Positions 48,056 through 61,000 of a DNA stretch of 64,000 nt are shown here, one piece after another (the stretch's first letter is position 1; the number at the start of each line of letters is the position of its first letter). Source of the stretch: Odiellus spinosus (Eukaryota > Arthropoda > Arachnida > Opiliones > Phalangiidae). A model generated the notes under the pieces. It searched no databases. It was not told where the DNA came from and saw nothing but the letters and a program-made list of their open reading frames with translations. The stretch is taken from assembly GCA_963920705.1 (NCBI GenBank), contig OY987226.1:5582501-5646500 (forward strand). The letters run 5' to 3'. A program made the translations under genes and the position numbers.

Positions 48056-48347
48056 ATCCAAGTAAATAAACTAAAGTAAGTTGTTTTTTCTGTCGATTTT
48101 AAATTTATACTAGTTTTCAAATCAAACTAAAACAATTACTGATATTTTAAGGGCTTCCAACTAAATTTCGGAGGAGATGAGTTCGTGGCAAGGCTTAGGG
48201 CCTGGGGTTCAACCATATGAACTCATCTCCGCCAAAATTTAGTTGGAAAGCCCTTAAAATATCAATAATTGTTTTAGTTTGATTTAAAAACTAGTAAAAA
48301 TTTAAAATCGTCTGAAAAACAACTTACTTTAGTTTATTTACTTGGAT
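48056..48347. repeat. Palindrome B, 292-bp foldback
   Basis: ATCCAAGTAAATAAACTAAA at 48056 is mirrored by the complement ending CTTGGAT at 48347. Arms of ~120 bp match closely (including GGGCTTCCAACTAAATTT) around a loop near 48190-48215. It lies directly beside palindrome A. Confidence 0.85.
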
Positions 48348-49397
48348 GTGTGGTCAAAACGCGTTGAAATAGGCACGAATAACGTAAACAAAAGTAAAGT
48401 CGCGCGCCGCCGAAGCACGTGATCGAGGAGGCTATGGGCAGAAAACTAGAAATTCATCACCCGCGTTCTGAATGGCTGGCTGACGATAAAATACGCGTAC
48501 TCGCTCGTGATTGACGACCAGTTCTTACGGGAATTTTAAAAAAATACAGATCGTGCTCGCCTAGTTCGCCGAGCTAGGCAGCCAAGGCTTAGCATCTTCA
48601 AGTTTCGGAACTTTGGAAATTGATTATAAAATAACGAAATATTTTTGGTGAGTTATATTATTGTTTTTCTCATTATTTTAGCATTCTTTATCGATTAAAA
48701 ATAGGTTGTTTCGGCCTTTCATTCTCCCTTTAAATATGCCTAATCCACCAGTAAAAAATATTTGCAAACAAATGTTAAACTAGGAATAAATTAAAACTAA
48801 CTCGGAAAATAGGCTTAGCTTGATTAATGATATCCTTAATTTCTTCGCAATCATGGGTCACTTTTAAATTTTGAAATTATAAAATAAACAAATCCTTGAA
48901 CAGATAATTAATTAACAAATAAAACATTCACCCTTCCTCGTCGGCTTTTATATACTTTAAAGTATTTAAGACTTCAAAGTGTTTTTTTTTATCATAACCC
49001 GCTTGTTTTTGGGCTAAAAACTAATTAACTCTATATAAAAGAGGCTGGCTAGTTTAAGTCAAACCGCGTTCTTACTCCGTTAATAGGGAGACAACATATA
49101 GCCAAGGGGGAAAGAAAGCCTTACGTCATGGAACCCCCTTACTGGGGGAGCGCTTGTAAGGCAAATACTGCAACACCCTCATAAAGGGGGATGAGATATA
49201 AACCTCTGACTTATCATTGTCTCCCTTGCTGACTCCCTATAGGGGAGAAGTAAATGTATACCCACCCAGTATTCCTCTCTCCCTTTCTCAGATAAAATGC
49301 CCAAACGGTGAGTTCTTTTGACTCTTTCGTAACTTCCCCTCTAATCCACCCCTGATCAGGCCAACATTTGTTTGTATATTAACATTCGCGTGGTAAG

Positions 49398-49560
49398 TCC
49401 GCCGATTCAGTAGACTGCAGTAAGTATACTTGCGTCTATTAAGGTTTGACTAGGAAATGATACAGACCCAAAGTCGTGCGTGAGGCTCTATTCTTGCCAA
49501 AACTCGGCTCCATTAAATAGAACTTGTCCCACTGGACAGATCTTCGTAGATTCCATGAAG
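49398..49560 (+). pseudogene. Fragment of the six-domain CBM14 gene
   Basis: GCCGATTCAGTAGA with its GTAAGTATACTTGCG donor matches the end of exon 4 of the gene at 37660-40020 (near 39258). It is followed after a shortened intron by a copy of exon 5 (GACCCAAAGTCGTGCG … GGACAGATCTTCGTAGATTC). The copy then jumps to sequence matching 40531. It lacks most of the gene and cannot encode a domain set; it marks the left edge of the duplicated segment. Confidence 0.8.
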
Positions 49561-50193
49561 GTGTCTTGCCTTTTTATGGGTATAGATATAATCTTTATTT
49601 TAAATATTGCGAAAAATTGCGTTAATTTAATGATGTCTAAATTAGTTCCTCTTTCAGTTTGTTTATGACTTCATTGAAACCTCGCGTTTACAACTTCGCA
49701 AAGAATGATGACCCATAAAATATATCAGTATCTGAAATTTATATTGATACATGTTATTCATATACGATTGTAGCCGTAGAATTAGTTCCTATTTAAAGGC
49801 CCTATCTGCTCTGAAGCTTGCCCCTTTAAAATGCTCTTCCCCATATATATATATAGCTATATAAAAAGTAAGGTAATAATGTAAAGTAATTAAATAAGGG
49901 CAATTTTGAAGCACTCAGTCACTCAGATACTCCCCCAGTTTTAACTAAAAATAGGTCATTTTGATGTGTTCGAAGTCAAAGAAAAAGGGTGCTAACAATA
50001 TTTTATAACTCGGTATAGGCGTGTACAAAATCTGAAGTATCCTAATTAAGTATAAAAAAAAATCCAATTTACTTACTATGCTAAGTAAATTAATTATACC
50101 AATAAAATAATAATATTTTATATCCCTTTTTTTTTTTAAAGAAAGAGACGCTACAAGTGGTTATCAGTTGTTAATTGAATCTTCACAGCCACT

Positions 50194-50770
50194 AAAGTGA
50201 GGGTGAAGAGGAAAATGAAGTGATTGACTCTACTTCTAAAATTTAGACATGTTTCCGTAGTCAAACATTCTCTGAATTGTGTAAAAATTCGAAACCTTCA
50301 GATTTTGGCGTTTTATTTAAAGAACCTCCGACTAATCAAAAGACGCCCCGCATTTGGCTTAAAGGGTAACCATTGGGCAAAAGCTAATCCCATCTTTTGA
50401 TATTTTAAAATAAAAACTTTAAAACTTAAAAACAGTTTAAAAATAGTATAGTGAAGTGGATTGCCTATTATTCAATGTAAAATGTGGTTTATAGCATTGT
50501 CCAGCTATGTAACATAGATCTTTAAAAAGTCACATTCTTTGAACCGTGCTAAATCCCGTTTTTGATTATTTTCACACGCACAATCGTGCGTACAACAGCG
50601 GGTGTCGCGGATATTTTATGAAGCCAATGGGTGTGAGTGTTTTTATTAGCCGGAGGTTCTCCTTTAAATTGAATCTTTCCGATTTTTTGCACAATTCATC
50701 GTCGTTTTCCGAATATTTTCATAATAATATCGATTAATAATCACTTCATTTTGCTCTTCATCCTCCTTTT
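50194..50770. mobile_element. MITE with GGTGAAGAGGAAAATGAAGTGATT terminus, copy 2
   Basis: The same inverted ends as the element at 42121-42996 (GGTGAAGAGGAAAATGAAGTG … CACTTCATTTTGCTCTTC), shortened by internal deletions. It lies in the paralogous position before gene B. Confidence 0.6.
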
Positions 50771-51502
50771 AAACCTAATCAGTGCGTCCTCCAAAGCAAA
50801 ATCTTTCGGATTTACCGCCCGAAATGTCGACACCTTTATTAGGTGATGGCTTTATTAAAGGGTGACACGCCGCTAAATATATTTCGTCCAAACCAATTGA
50901 AATATGTATACTATGGTATGAAAAGCTCCTATACTAAATTTCACTAAAAAATATTCAACCGTTTTCTCGGAAAAAGGATTTGAAAATTATGCTTTTTAAC
51001 CCTGTTTTTTCAAGAAAAATTAAAATTGTAGATACCTTTCAAGAAAAGCGCGAGCGAATTTTAGCGCATGCCAATCTCGATTACATGATTACATTCATTT
51101 TTACAAAAGCCCGCGACAAATCTCGTGATATTCCTTTTTTTTTTTTTTTTTTTTTTTTTTTCCTTTTTCGTGCGGTCCTTTTTAAATAGACCCTCATGAA
51201 TTTCGCAAAGCATTCTATTTGGAATTTTAAGGTTAGAAAAGGTGTTTTAAATGTACTCTAACTATACAAGTTTTTTCTACTGAATATTTCGAGCAGAAAA
51301 ACTGTTTTTTTTTTTTTTTTTTTTTTTAGATTTAGTTACATGTCCTCCTTTAACTCATCATCTTATTTACAAGTTGCGCTGATAATAATGTATCTAAGTA
51401 TATTTTAGTCTACATTGAAATGGCTTGTACAATTATATTCGTGATGAGATTGAGTGACGCAGGTATAATAAAGAAAGTTATAAACTTTGATAACCGGTAC
51501 CA

Positions 51503-51509
51503 TATATAA
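51503..51509 (+). promoter_or_regulatory. TATA box of CBM14 gene B
   Basis: TATATAA in the same GGTACCATATATAACCGAG block as gene A, 72 bp before the ATG at 51581. Confidence 0.6.
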
Positions 51510-51580
51510 CCGAGATTTCTTCCCAGATTTTTCAAATTTAACGATTTGCCTCAGGTGAAAGCAAAATTAATACAAGCAAT

Positions 51581-53775
51581 ATGAACGCTGGTTTGAGCTT
51601 GTTTCTCGTGGCTCTAGGTAAATACTTGTACTTTTATACGTAAAATTTGATCCATTCATAATTATTATAATATACCTTATTTTATAAAAATACAAAATAT
51701 CGTTTAGTAGCCGTTCAAACACAAGCCGAAAAAACGAATTTCAAGTGTCCCTTACCACGAGGATCTTACCGGCATCAGGAAGACTGTAACGCCTTGTACT
51801 TTTGCAGCGATAATGTGCCCGAGTTAAAATACTGTGCACCAGGACTTAGCTACAATAGGTTAACCGAAAATTGCGACTGGCCAGTAGCTACGCAATGCAT
51901 CAAAGGTACATCATTTTATTTATGCTCTTTAAGTTCTACGTCCCTCTAAGTATACCAATAGTGTCAGTTTTCGCCCCGTCAAATTTGTTTCAATACGTTA
52001 ACGCTTCTACAGACTTAAACGATGGAACAATTCTGCTGAGAACTGAGAGCTTGCTCCTCCGGTATTGATATTGAATATAGATTATATTTAAGTTTATGAT
52101 ATATTGAAAATAATCAAAATAAGCTCATGATTTCGGGACCATCGTAGCTATTTTTATATGAAAATGTATAGGAATTTTACTTTTTACTACCTGTTGATTG
52201 ACAGATTTATCTAAACATAAGCCTTTAAAATGTTGAACTTAATGAACATTTTATTATTTTCATCTGATTAACTCAGGCCCGTTGACGGACACTGATTTTT
52301 ATGAGGTGGCTTTCAACCCCATCGATGATTCCAACCTTTACGAGGGAAGCGACATCCGATGTCCACCTACCGATTGTAATTGTAACATTCCCGGACCAGA
52401 GTCGTGTAGCCGTATATACTACAAATGTATCGGAGGAAAACCCCATAGGCAAAAATGCCCACCCGGACTAGTATTTGACCGAGAGACCTCTCTCTGCAAC
52501 TTTCCCAAAAACGTGAAAGGGTGTACCACTACCACTCAAGCCCCGACGACTACCACTAAAGCCCCGACGACTACCACTAAAGCCCCGACGACTACCACTA
52601 AAGCCCCGACGACTACCACTAAAGCCCCGACGACAACCACTAAAGCCCCGACGACTACCACTAAAGCCCCGACGACTACAAGTCCCCCTGGTAGGTCTTA
52701 ACTTAAAAATATTGTTGGGCTTGAATAATTATTTTACAATAAATATCATCAGAATGCAAGGAAGGTGAAATATACCCTCATCCCGATTGCTGCGACAAGT
52801 ACATTATTTGCAGAGACGGAAAAGAGATAGTCATACAATGTTGCGATGGCTTGAAATACAACCCGGTGACTAAAACGTGCGATTGGCCAGAAAATGTTGT
52901 TTGTAAGTCAATTAATTTAAGACTAAAAAATATTTTTGATTATTTGATCGTCAAAAGGGGCTATTATCGGATAGGCAGATATTAGATATACATATTTGGA
53001 ATTGTTCTCTTCTCCGTATTTTAGAGTTGCAATTAAAGGGGCCGCCCCTTTTTTAGCCTTAGCCAGTCGTCCTTTTAGTCAAGGTGCCATTTAAAGCTTG
53101 TCATCAGGAGTAATGAATTTAAAAATTCCAATTCCTTTCGAACAAAATTCCAATATATATCGAAGCTAATTTTCGTTATAGAAAAAGTAGCTTTATTGGC
53201 ACTTAAAGCGAAAGAAAAATCCCTCTATAAAATATAATCATTTTTAAAAATAGCGATAATGAACAGCAGTTTGGATTTATAGGTTCTTTAATAAATCCGA
53301 TGTTATAGGTCCATCAAATAACACTACCACAGTAGCCCCACCGACGATCTCGCCTCCAGTCGGCAACTGTTCTTGCAGTTGTTGCATGATTCCCGACACA
53401 TGTGACTGCAACAAATTCCTTCTCTGCGAGGATAATAAACTGTACATTAAATCGTGCCCCGAAGGATTAGTCTTTAACCAGGCTACGCAAAACTGCGACT
53501 TTCCCTGGAACGTCGTGAATCCAGTCTGCAAGAAAACAACAGCCAGTTCTTACGGGAAAGCGGCTTTGTACACGCAGATTCACCAACCTGACGCTCCAAT
53601 TTGTCAACTGGAATTTGGTCTCTTTCCCGACAGCACAAACTGCGGTCGTTTCTACCACTGCGTGAACTGGCGCCCGTATTCCAAACTGTGCCCTCAAGGA
53701 TTGCATTGGAACGCTATAGGCAACACGTGCGACAGCCCTTGTAACGCCAAATGCGACGAGAAGGTTCAATGTTAA
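51581..53775 (+). CDS. Chitin-binding protein B, paralogue of gene A
   Basis: Five exons join to 421 residues: 51581-51617, 51708-51905, 52277-52690, 52753-52902, 53309-53775. Signal peptide and first CBM14 domain are almost identical to gene A. Exon 3 has the second CBM14 domain and then a linker of about eight TKAPTTTT-type repeats, likely O-glycosylated. The cysteine module and four tandem exons of gene A are missing. Exons 4-5 carry the three C-terminal cysteine domains. Divergence is highest in exon 4 (KEGEIYPHPDCCDKYIICRD versus KEGLYPHPDCCDKYIHCIN). Role as for gene A, inferred: secreted chitin-binding matrix protein. Confidence 0.85.
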
Positions 53776-55040
53776 ATATTTAACATTATTCTAGTCCCCT
53801 TCTCTATCTCCTTTATATTGTAAATGATTTTAATAAAATGTGGAGCAATAAAATTAGTTAAATAAAGCATTTAATAACTGACTTAGTTGAAAAGAAGTCC
53901 CGTTTTATATATGGAGAATTTCTTTAAATTGGTAAAATAACTTTGGTCGAGGTCTTAGTCGGTTTAAAATGTACTTGGGTAAGTTTATTATCTTTATAGA
54001 AGGTAGATACGATTAAAGGTAGAATGCATCCTAACAACAAGTGATTTTTAATCGGTTCCTTATCGTTTAAATAGACCTAATCCACCAGTAAAAAGTATTT
54101 ACAACAAATATTAAACTAGAAATAAATTTAAATTTACTCGGAAAATAGTCTTAGCTGGATTAATGATATCCTGAATTTGTTCGCATTGATGGGTCAAAAG
54201 ATAATTAACAAATAAAACATTCACCCTTCCCCGCTGGCTTTAATAGAATTTAAAGTATTTAAGACGGCAAAGTGTTTCTTTTTTTTTTTATCATAACCCG
54301 CTTTGTTTTTGGGCTAGAAAATAATAAAAGAGGCTGACTAGTTTAAATCAGACCGCGTTCTTACTACATTAATAGGGGGAGAGCTAAATGTATACCCACC
54401 CAGTATTCTTCTCTATTTCACAGATAAAATGCCATCACATTAAGGTCTATGACTCATTCGTAACTTCCCCTAATCCCCCCCCCCCGATCAAGCCGATATT
54501 TTTCTGTATCGGGTTTCACCTGTGAGTTTGGACTCTACCAAAAAATAGTTTGCTCCATTACTTCATGCTCCCTTTTAATAATAATCATTATTTTATAAAC
54601 TCAAGTTTACAGGACAGAAGATGGGTGCCTGGACAGACACAAGTGCATTGAATAAATTACAGAAAAATGGAGAAAAATAAATCAAACATTAATACAATAT
54701 GACTAATTTAAAAAAAGTGAATAAAATAACTAATTAACAGATAGCCAGTCATCGAAAGGAAACGAGTGGGGACAAACTGCCGATAAGCGTGGAAATATAT
54801 AATAAAGCGTTTTTTCGTTTTTTTATTAGAATAGAAAACTCTTTTTTAAAAAACTCTATACACAAGAGTCAACTTTTACGTTTTGTTTCATTATATTAAC
54901 GTGCAAAAAAATACTTATGGAACCACGTGATTATAATTTCACCTACATTGGCGAAATAAATACAATATATAAAGGGGAGATAGCGATCCATTTAATAGTG
55001 AATAGTTTAGTCTGTTGGAGTTCACTTAATTACTACTAAT
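53776..55040. other. Gene B 3' region and VgR promoter region
   Basis: It has the gene B 3' UTR (AATAAA near 53834), then an uninterrupted TTAA-type MITE starting at 54017, the empty-site counterpart of the interrupted one at 47633. No gene was seen. Confidence 0.55.
54966..54973 (+). promoter_or_regulatory. TATA box of the vitellogenin-receptor-like gene
   Basis: TATATAAA 68 bp before the ATG at 55041, with plausible initiator sequence (TTTAGTCTGTTGG) about 30-40 bp downstream. Confidence 0.5.
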
Positions 55041-58000
55041 ATGCGAATTCCGTTAATGAGGCCGTTGATATGGGTGCTGGTAGTTTTCGCGATGACGGCC
55101 AAGTTCAGCGAGTCTTTGGGTGAGAATTTTATTCTAATTTAAAGTATTTTTGCAAGATATTAATTTTGGGGTTTCTTTTGACAGAACATTCTTGCCCGGA
55201 TGGTTGGCTTGATTGCGGTAATGAGAAATGCGTGGCAATGTTCTTTGTCTGCGACGGTGATGACGATTGTGGTAACTTAAAAGACGAAATGGATTGTGCT
55301 CGCAACAAAAATCGTGTATGCGAACAAAACCAGTTCGAGTGCAAGGACTCTAGTAGATGTATCCCTGGTACTTGGAAGTGTGATGGGCACGCGGATTGTA
55401 CCGACATCTCTGACGAATCGGAGTGTGGCAAAAATTTAACTTGCGACGGTTTCTTATGTATGGACAATGAATGCATGCCTAGCCGGTGGAGGTGTGATGG
55501 CTCCCAAGATTGTACTGATGGTAGCGATGAGGACGATTGCGGTTAGTACTTGAACACCACCTCTATAACGTTATTATTATTCGTTAGGAATGAAATTACG
55601 GTAGTGCGTTTAATTTTAATGAATTCGTGCGTTGAATATTTCAGATAAAGTAGCTAGACCATGCCGTGAACATGAATACACGTGCGCGAATTCATTGTGC
55701 ATTCCTGTTTCAAAAGTTTGCGATGGTAATAACGACTGTAGTAAGGGCGAAGACGAAGGACAGCATTGTGGTTGGTTCAAACTTTAACATGCCTACCTTA
55801 GTTCACTGTCTAAATATAATTTTTTTGTACAGATGAGAAGCTTTGCGCCAACATTTCGTGCAGCCACAACTGTTTCGTAACCCCTTCTGGACCTAAATGC
55901 GAGTGTCAAGATGGTTATAAATTAGAAGCTGACCAAAAATCGTGCATCGGTATTGCCCCAAAGTTTATTAGTTAATAATCCTGCTTAGGTTAACGTATTT
56001 TATATTTCAGACATCAACGAATGTGAACAAGATCCTAGTCCATGTCCACAACACTGCATCAATCTTAAAGGATCATTCGAATGCAGTTGCCAAACCGGTT
56101 ACTCTCTACACGACAAAACTACATGTCTGGTTGATGGACCATCTCCTCTACTACTATTCGCAACGTCACATGAAATTCGAGCTGCTTGGATTAGGTCGCA
56201 AGAGTACTTCAGAGTTGCCACTACTCAGAACAATGCCCGTGGTCTATCGTACGACAGCTTGAACTCTAGAGTGTATTGGGTTGAAACTACTAGTTCTGGT
56301 GGAGCAATTATGGCAGCTGATATTGACGGAAAAAACAAGCAACTTGTCATGACTAAAGGTCTTCAAGAACCGCAAGACATTGCTGTAGACTTCGTTGCCA
56401 GGAATTTGTACATAACGGACGAGGCACTAAAACAAGTCTTAGTTTGCAAATTGGATGGTAGTATCTGTACAGCGTTGCTGACTGGAGAAAAACCACGTGG
56501 AGTAGCTATTGACCATCGAAATAGGTAATTTTGTTTAAGATAGGGGAAGCCACAAATAATGTATGCTAATATTATTTTGCAGAATGCTGTACTGGTCCGA
56601 TTGGGGTGCAACTAATCCCGCAATTTACCGTTCTGAAATGGATGGACGTAATAATTTACCATTTGTCCACGATGAAGTTTTCTGGCCTAATGGACTATCC
56701 ATTGATTTCTCAACGGATCGACTTTACTGGTGCGAAGCCAAATTGGAAAAGATAGAATACATTACCTTAGACGGAAAAGAGAGAAAAACCGTACTCCAAG
56801 CCGCCATGCTGCATCCTTACTACATAGCAGTTTTTGAGGATACATTGTACTTCAGCGATTGGAATAAATTTTCCTTGGATATTGTCAACAAAAGAACTGG
56901 GAAAAATCATACCACCGTCCTACGAAAAGTAAACCGGCGAGTTGCTGGCGTTCATGTCTACCATCCGATTGACTACAGCAACGAACGAAATCCTTGCTGG
57001 GACGGTACTTGCAGTCACCTCTGTCTTATTTCCAGAAGGAGTTATACCTGCGCATGCCCAAACGGCTTCGAATTGGGTAGAGATAAAGCCACTTGCATGC
57101 GTAAGTAAACAATTAATATATATACATTTTTTTTTCTTACTTTAAATTCTTACTTTAAATTAACTATTCCTTCAGCTCTTAAAAATGCTTCGTTTTTACT
57201 GGCTGCCGAAAATGACCTTCTATTCCACATTCACCCCGAATCTGTTGGCGAAAACATCGTCACTCAAATACCTTTGAGATACCGTAAAGCTATAACTGTC
57301 GGCGACTTGGCGTTTGATTGGAATACCCAGACTCTATTTGTCAGCGACTTATCCAACAGAGTTATCTTATCCATGAATACCACTACGTTTGCACTCTCGC
57401 CACTTGTACAGAATCGCTTGGATACAGTTGAAGGCATGGATTACGACTACATTGGGGACAATCTCTATTGGACTGACGCAGGAACGAAATCGGTGGAGGC
57501 TGTAACGAGAAATGGTGAAACCAGAGTTGCCTTAGCGGATGGATTTTCCAGACCCATGGATATAGTGGTGTGTCCCGATAAAGGCGTGATGTTCATAGCT
57601 GAAGGGGCTGACAAACCTTTAATCGTAATATGTAACTTGGATGGCAATAACTGCAAGAATCTAGTCTCCGCCAACCTTGGTATTCCCGTTGCTTTATCCC
57701 TTAACGTTTGGCAAAGCAGAATTATGTGGGCTGATCCCAAGTTCGGCACAATCGAGTCAATTCATCTTAATGGCCAAGGACGTAGTAAAGATATGCAGAG
57801 AAAAGGGCGTGTAATGTCTATTGCTTTTTCACAAGACTACATATTCTGGACTGACATGAATAACCACGAAATCCACTATTCTCGTACCCTTGACTCATCC
57901 GTCCAAGGAACCATTAACTTGCCACATTCTCACAACGGAACTGAACAAATCATCAAGATAGCCTATTTCACGCCACCGCCGGAGAAACGAAGCAGCGTTT

Positions 58001-61000
58001 GTTCTATGAAAAATGGAGGTTGTACTCACATGTGTCTGACAAATCCGTTGGGTTACTCTTGCGCTTGCAACTCTTCTTTAGAATTGGCACCAGATGGTCA
58101 TACATGCCAAGGTAATATATTTTAAACGAATTACTATGAAATCAAACTAACCTTATAACTTGTGTTTTCTCGCTCAGCTAAAGCAATGACCAATACATCT
58201 AGCTGCACGTCAGCGCAATTCCTCTGCTCTTCCGGAGAATGCATTCAAGAAACCCTCATTTGTGATAGGAGGGACGATTGTTTTGATGGTTCTGACGAAG
58301 ATGGGCTTCTTTGCAAGGTTGCTTGCCCTACTGGTGAATTTAAATGTGCGAATGGTCAATGCATTATTTCAAAATGGCGTTGTGATGGGCAAAACGATTG
58401 TACTGACAATTCGGACGAGCTTGACTGTCGTAAGTATTAACGTTTTATTTGTCGTGAATTTTTAAAATATAATTTTTTTTCTTTCAGCTAAACCCAAAGA
58501 ATGTAAAAAAGACGAATTTTCTTGCGGCACATCGGGCAAATGCATTCCCAAAATGTGGGTATGTGATGGTGATGACGACTGTGATAATGGCTCTGACGAA
58601 GGTCCACGTTGCGCAAATGTTACATGCATGCTGTCGGAAACACGATGCGATGACGGAAAATGCGTGGCTTCATCCTGGTTTTGCGACGGTGAAAAGGACT
58701 GTAAAGATGGTAGCGATGAAACCGAATCCCGATGCGGGAAGAAAACTTGTAAAACCAGCGAATTTACTTGCGGAAACGGGTATTGCTTGGATAAAATCAT
58801 GGTTTGCGATCGAAGAATTGACTGTCAAGATGGATCTGATGAACAAAATTGCCCTGCCGAAAATCGAGAATGTAAAGCCGACGAATACAAATGCCCCGAA
58901 AATTTGTGCATCAATAATAATAGCGTTTGCGATGGTTTCGAAGATTGTCGTAATGGGCAAGACGAAAAAGGATGCGAAAAAAGTTAGAAATCTAATATTG
59001 AGAATTGGGCATTCTGAAACTTTTTTTTCTTTTCTTTCTTTTAGCCGTTCTTGACTGCAAAAGCTTCGAATTTAATTGCAAAACTGGGAAATGCATATTT
59101 AAAGAATCTTTATGCGATGGCGTAGATGACTGTGGGGACAACGAAGACGAAACATTACCCAGATGTCATAGACTATCAACAGTTTCACCGATACCCAAAA
59201 GTAACTGGATTCCTACTTTAAACATCAATACTTTTTCTTACAGCTTTTTTTTTAACTTAAGTTAAAGAATGCCCCGAATTCAAATGTGCCTCGGGTGAAT
59301 GTTTAATCTGGGATAAAGTTTGTGACGGTCATCAAGATTGCTTTGACTCTTCGGACGAAGGACGGCACTGCGGAACAAGCTGTTCTTACGACAACGGTGG
59401 CTGTACTCACAAGTGCCGAGACACTCCCATGGGCGTTATCTGCTCTTGTCGCGAGGGTTTCACTCTTCTTCAAGACGGAAAGGCTTGCGAAGACAAAGAT
59501 GAATGTTTGACACCAGGACATTGCAGTCAACTATGCATGAACACCAAAGGTAGCTACAAGTGTTCTTGTACGGAAGGATATACTCTTACTGCTGACGGGA
59601 GACGTTGCAAGGCTATTGGCGAACCAGAAGTCTTGTTGGTTCAAACGTTAAGTCGCATTCGAGAATTAACTTTAGACGGAAGTCAACATTTGATTGAAGG
59701 CACGCATACCGATATTAGAGGCTTGGATTTCGATGCGAAAGACAATACAATATTTTGGACAGAAATGGCTCACGTAAACTCTAATTCGTCTAACGCAATC
59801 TTGATTTTTCAAGTAATCTTTTATTCTTTAACAGGGGGTCGTGAATAGCCTCAAGGATAAAAAAATCTATACTTTAATTGCCAAGAACCTTAAAACGCCA
59901 TCATATTTGGCATACGATTGGATTGGACGAAATCTCTACTTCACATCGAATACTAGCATAGATGTCTGCAGCAAAGATGGTACTTTCTGTGGAAATGTGT
60001 TGGATTTGAAGTACACTGCAAGTAGCTTCGCTTTGGATCCGACTAGAGGATTAATGTTTTGGGCTGTCTGGAGCGAAAATTCAAGGACTGGTAGTGGCAT
60101 CATCGAACGAGCAAACATGGACGGCACTGACCGAACCGTTATAATATCTCACAAAGTCAGTTGGCCGACCGCTATTACCATCGATATAGCCTTGGCGAAA
60201 TTATACTGGGTCGATGCTAGACTCTCCACCATAGAAGTGTCTGAATTAGATGGTTACAACAGACAAACCTTAATCAAAACCGGACTGGATTTCCCTTACA
60301 GTATGACAATTTTCGAAGACAACCTCTATTGGTCTAACTGGGGTACGAAAACCATCGTTCGATGCAACAAGTTCACTGGTGGCGCTAGATACACTTATAA
60401 ATGGGACGATGTCAGAGCTTATGGTCTTAAAATCATGCACAAAGCCTTGCAGCCGAATTCTTCTCATTCGTGTTCTGATTCGAAGTGTGAACAACTCTGC
60501 TTGCTTCGTAACGATGGATATAAATGTACTTGCGCCTACGGGTATATTATTGGTAACGACTCCAATAGCTGCGTGCACGTCTTGCAACCGAAGCCAGAAA
60601 AACCCATTGAGATGGATTGTCCTCCCAACTACTGCTTCAACGGTGGTCTTTGCAGTGTAGAAGATGTTGGCTTTCAATGCAGGTAACAATTCAATTAACA
60701 ATTCAAATAATATTTTTAAACACTGAACTTCTAATTATAATATAATTGTTTTCCAGCTGCACTGTTCTATATCACGGTCTTCGTTGCGAATATATTATCA
60801 CGCAAGCTCACGTTGAAGAACACGATCTAACTTGGGTAGCTGGAGTAGTTTTAGGTATTCTGCTAGTTGTTTTAGTCATCGTTGGAGTTATTCTACTATG
60901 GAGACGATATGGATTAAGTCTGAAAGGAAGTATTGGTGATCCGATCACTGTCAGCTTCAAAAATCAAATGTTTGGTCGTGGCACACCAGGAATGGACTTG

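Larger units (their letters stand above)
47687..48729. mobile_element. 1,043-bp TTAA insertion with two internal palindromes
   Basis: Termini AGGAAGAATGAAAGGCCGAA / TTCGGCCTTTCATTCTCCCT (about 30 bp inverted, extending to AACAACCTA) with TTAA on both sides (47683-47686, 48730-48733). The paralogous spacer at 54017-54200 has the same flanks without it (ATCGTTTAAATAGACC), showing one TTAA there. The interior has no transposase ORF. Confidence 0.85.
47402..51580. other. Spacer between duplicated CBM14 genes
   Basis: It contains the gene A 3' UTR (AATAAA near 47458), a TTAA MITE beginning at 47633 and split by a 1.04-kb insertion, a CBM14 pseudogene fragment, and the second copy of the upstream duplicated region. 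No intact gene was found. 49060-49320 has C/G-run-bearing unique DNA of unknown meaning. Confidence 0.6.

Noticed and set aside
59813..59834. A 22-nt intron in VgR (donor at 59813)
   Set aside because: Too short to splice; the in-phase donor at 59774 gives a 61-nt intron and a better propeller junction.
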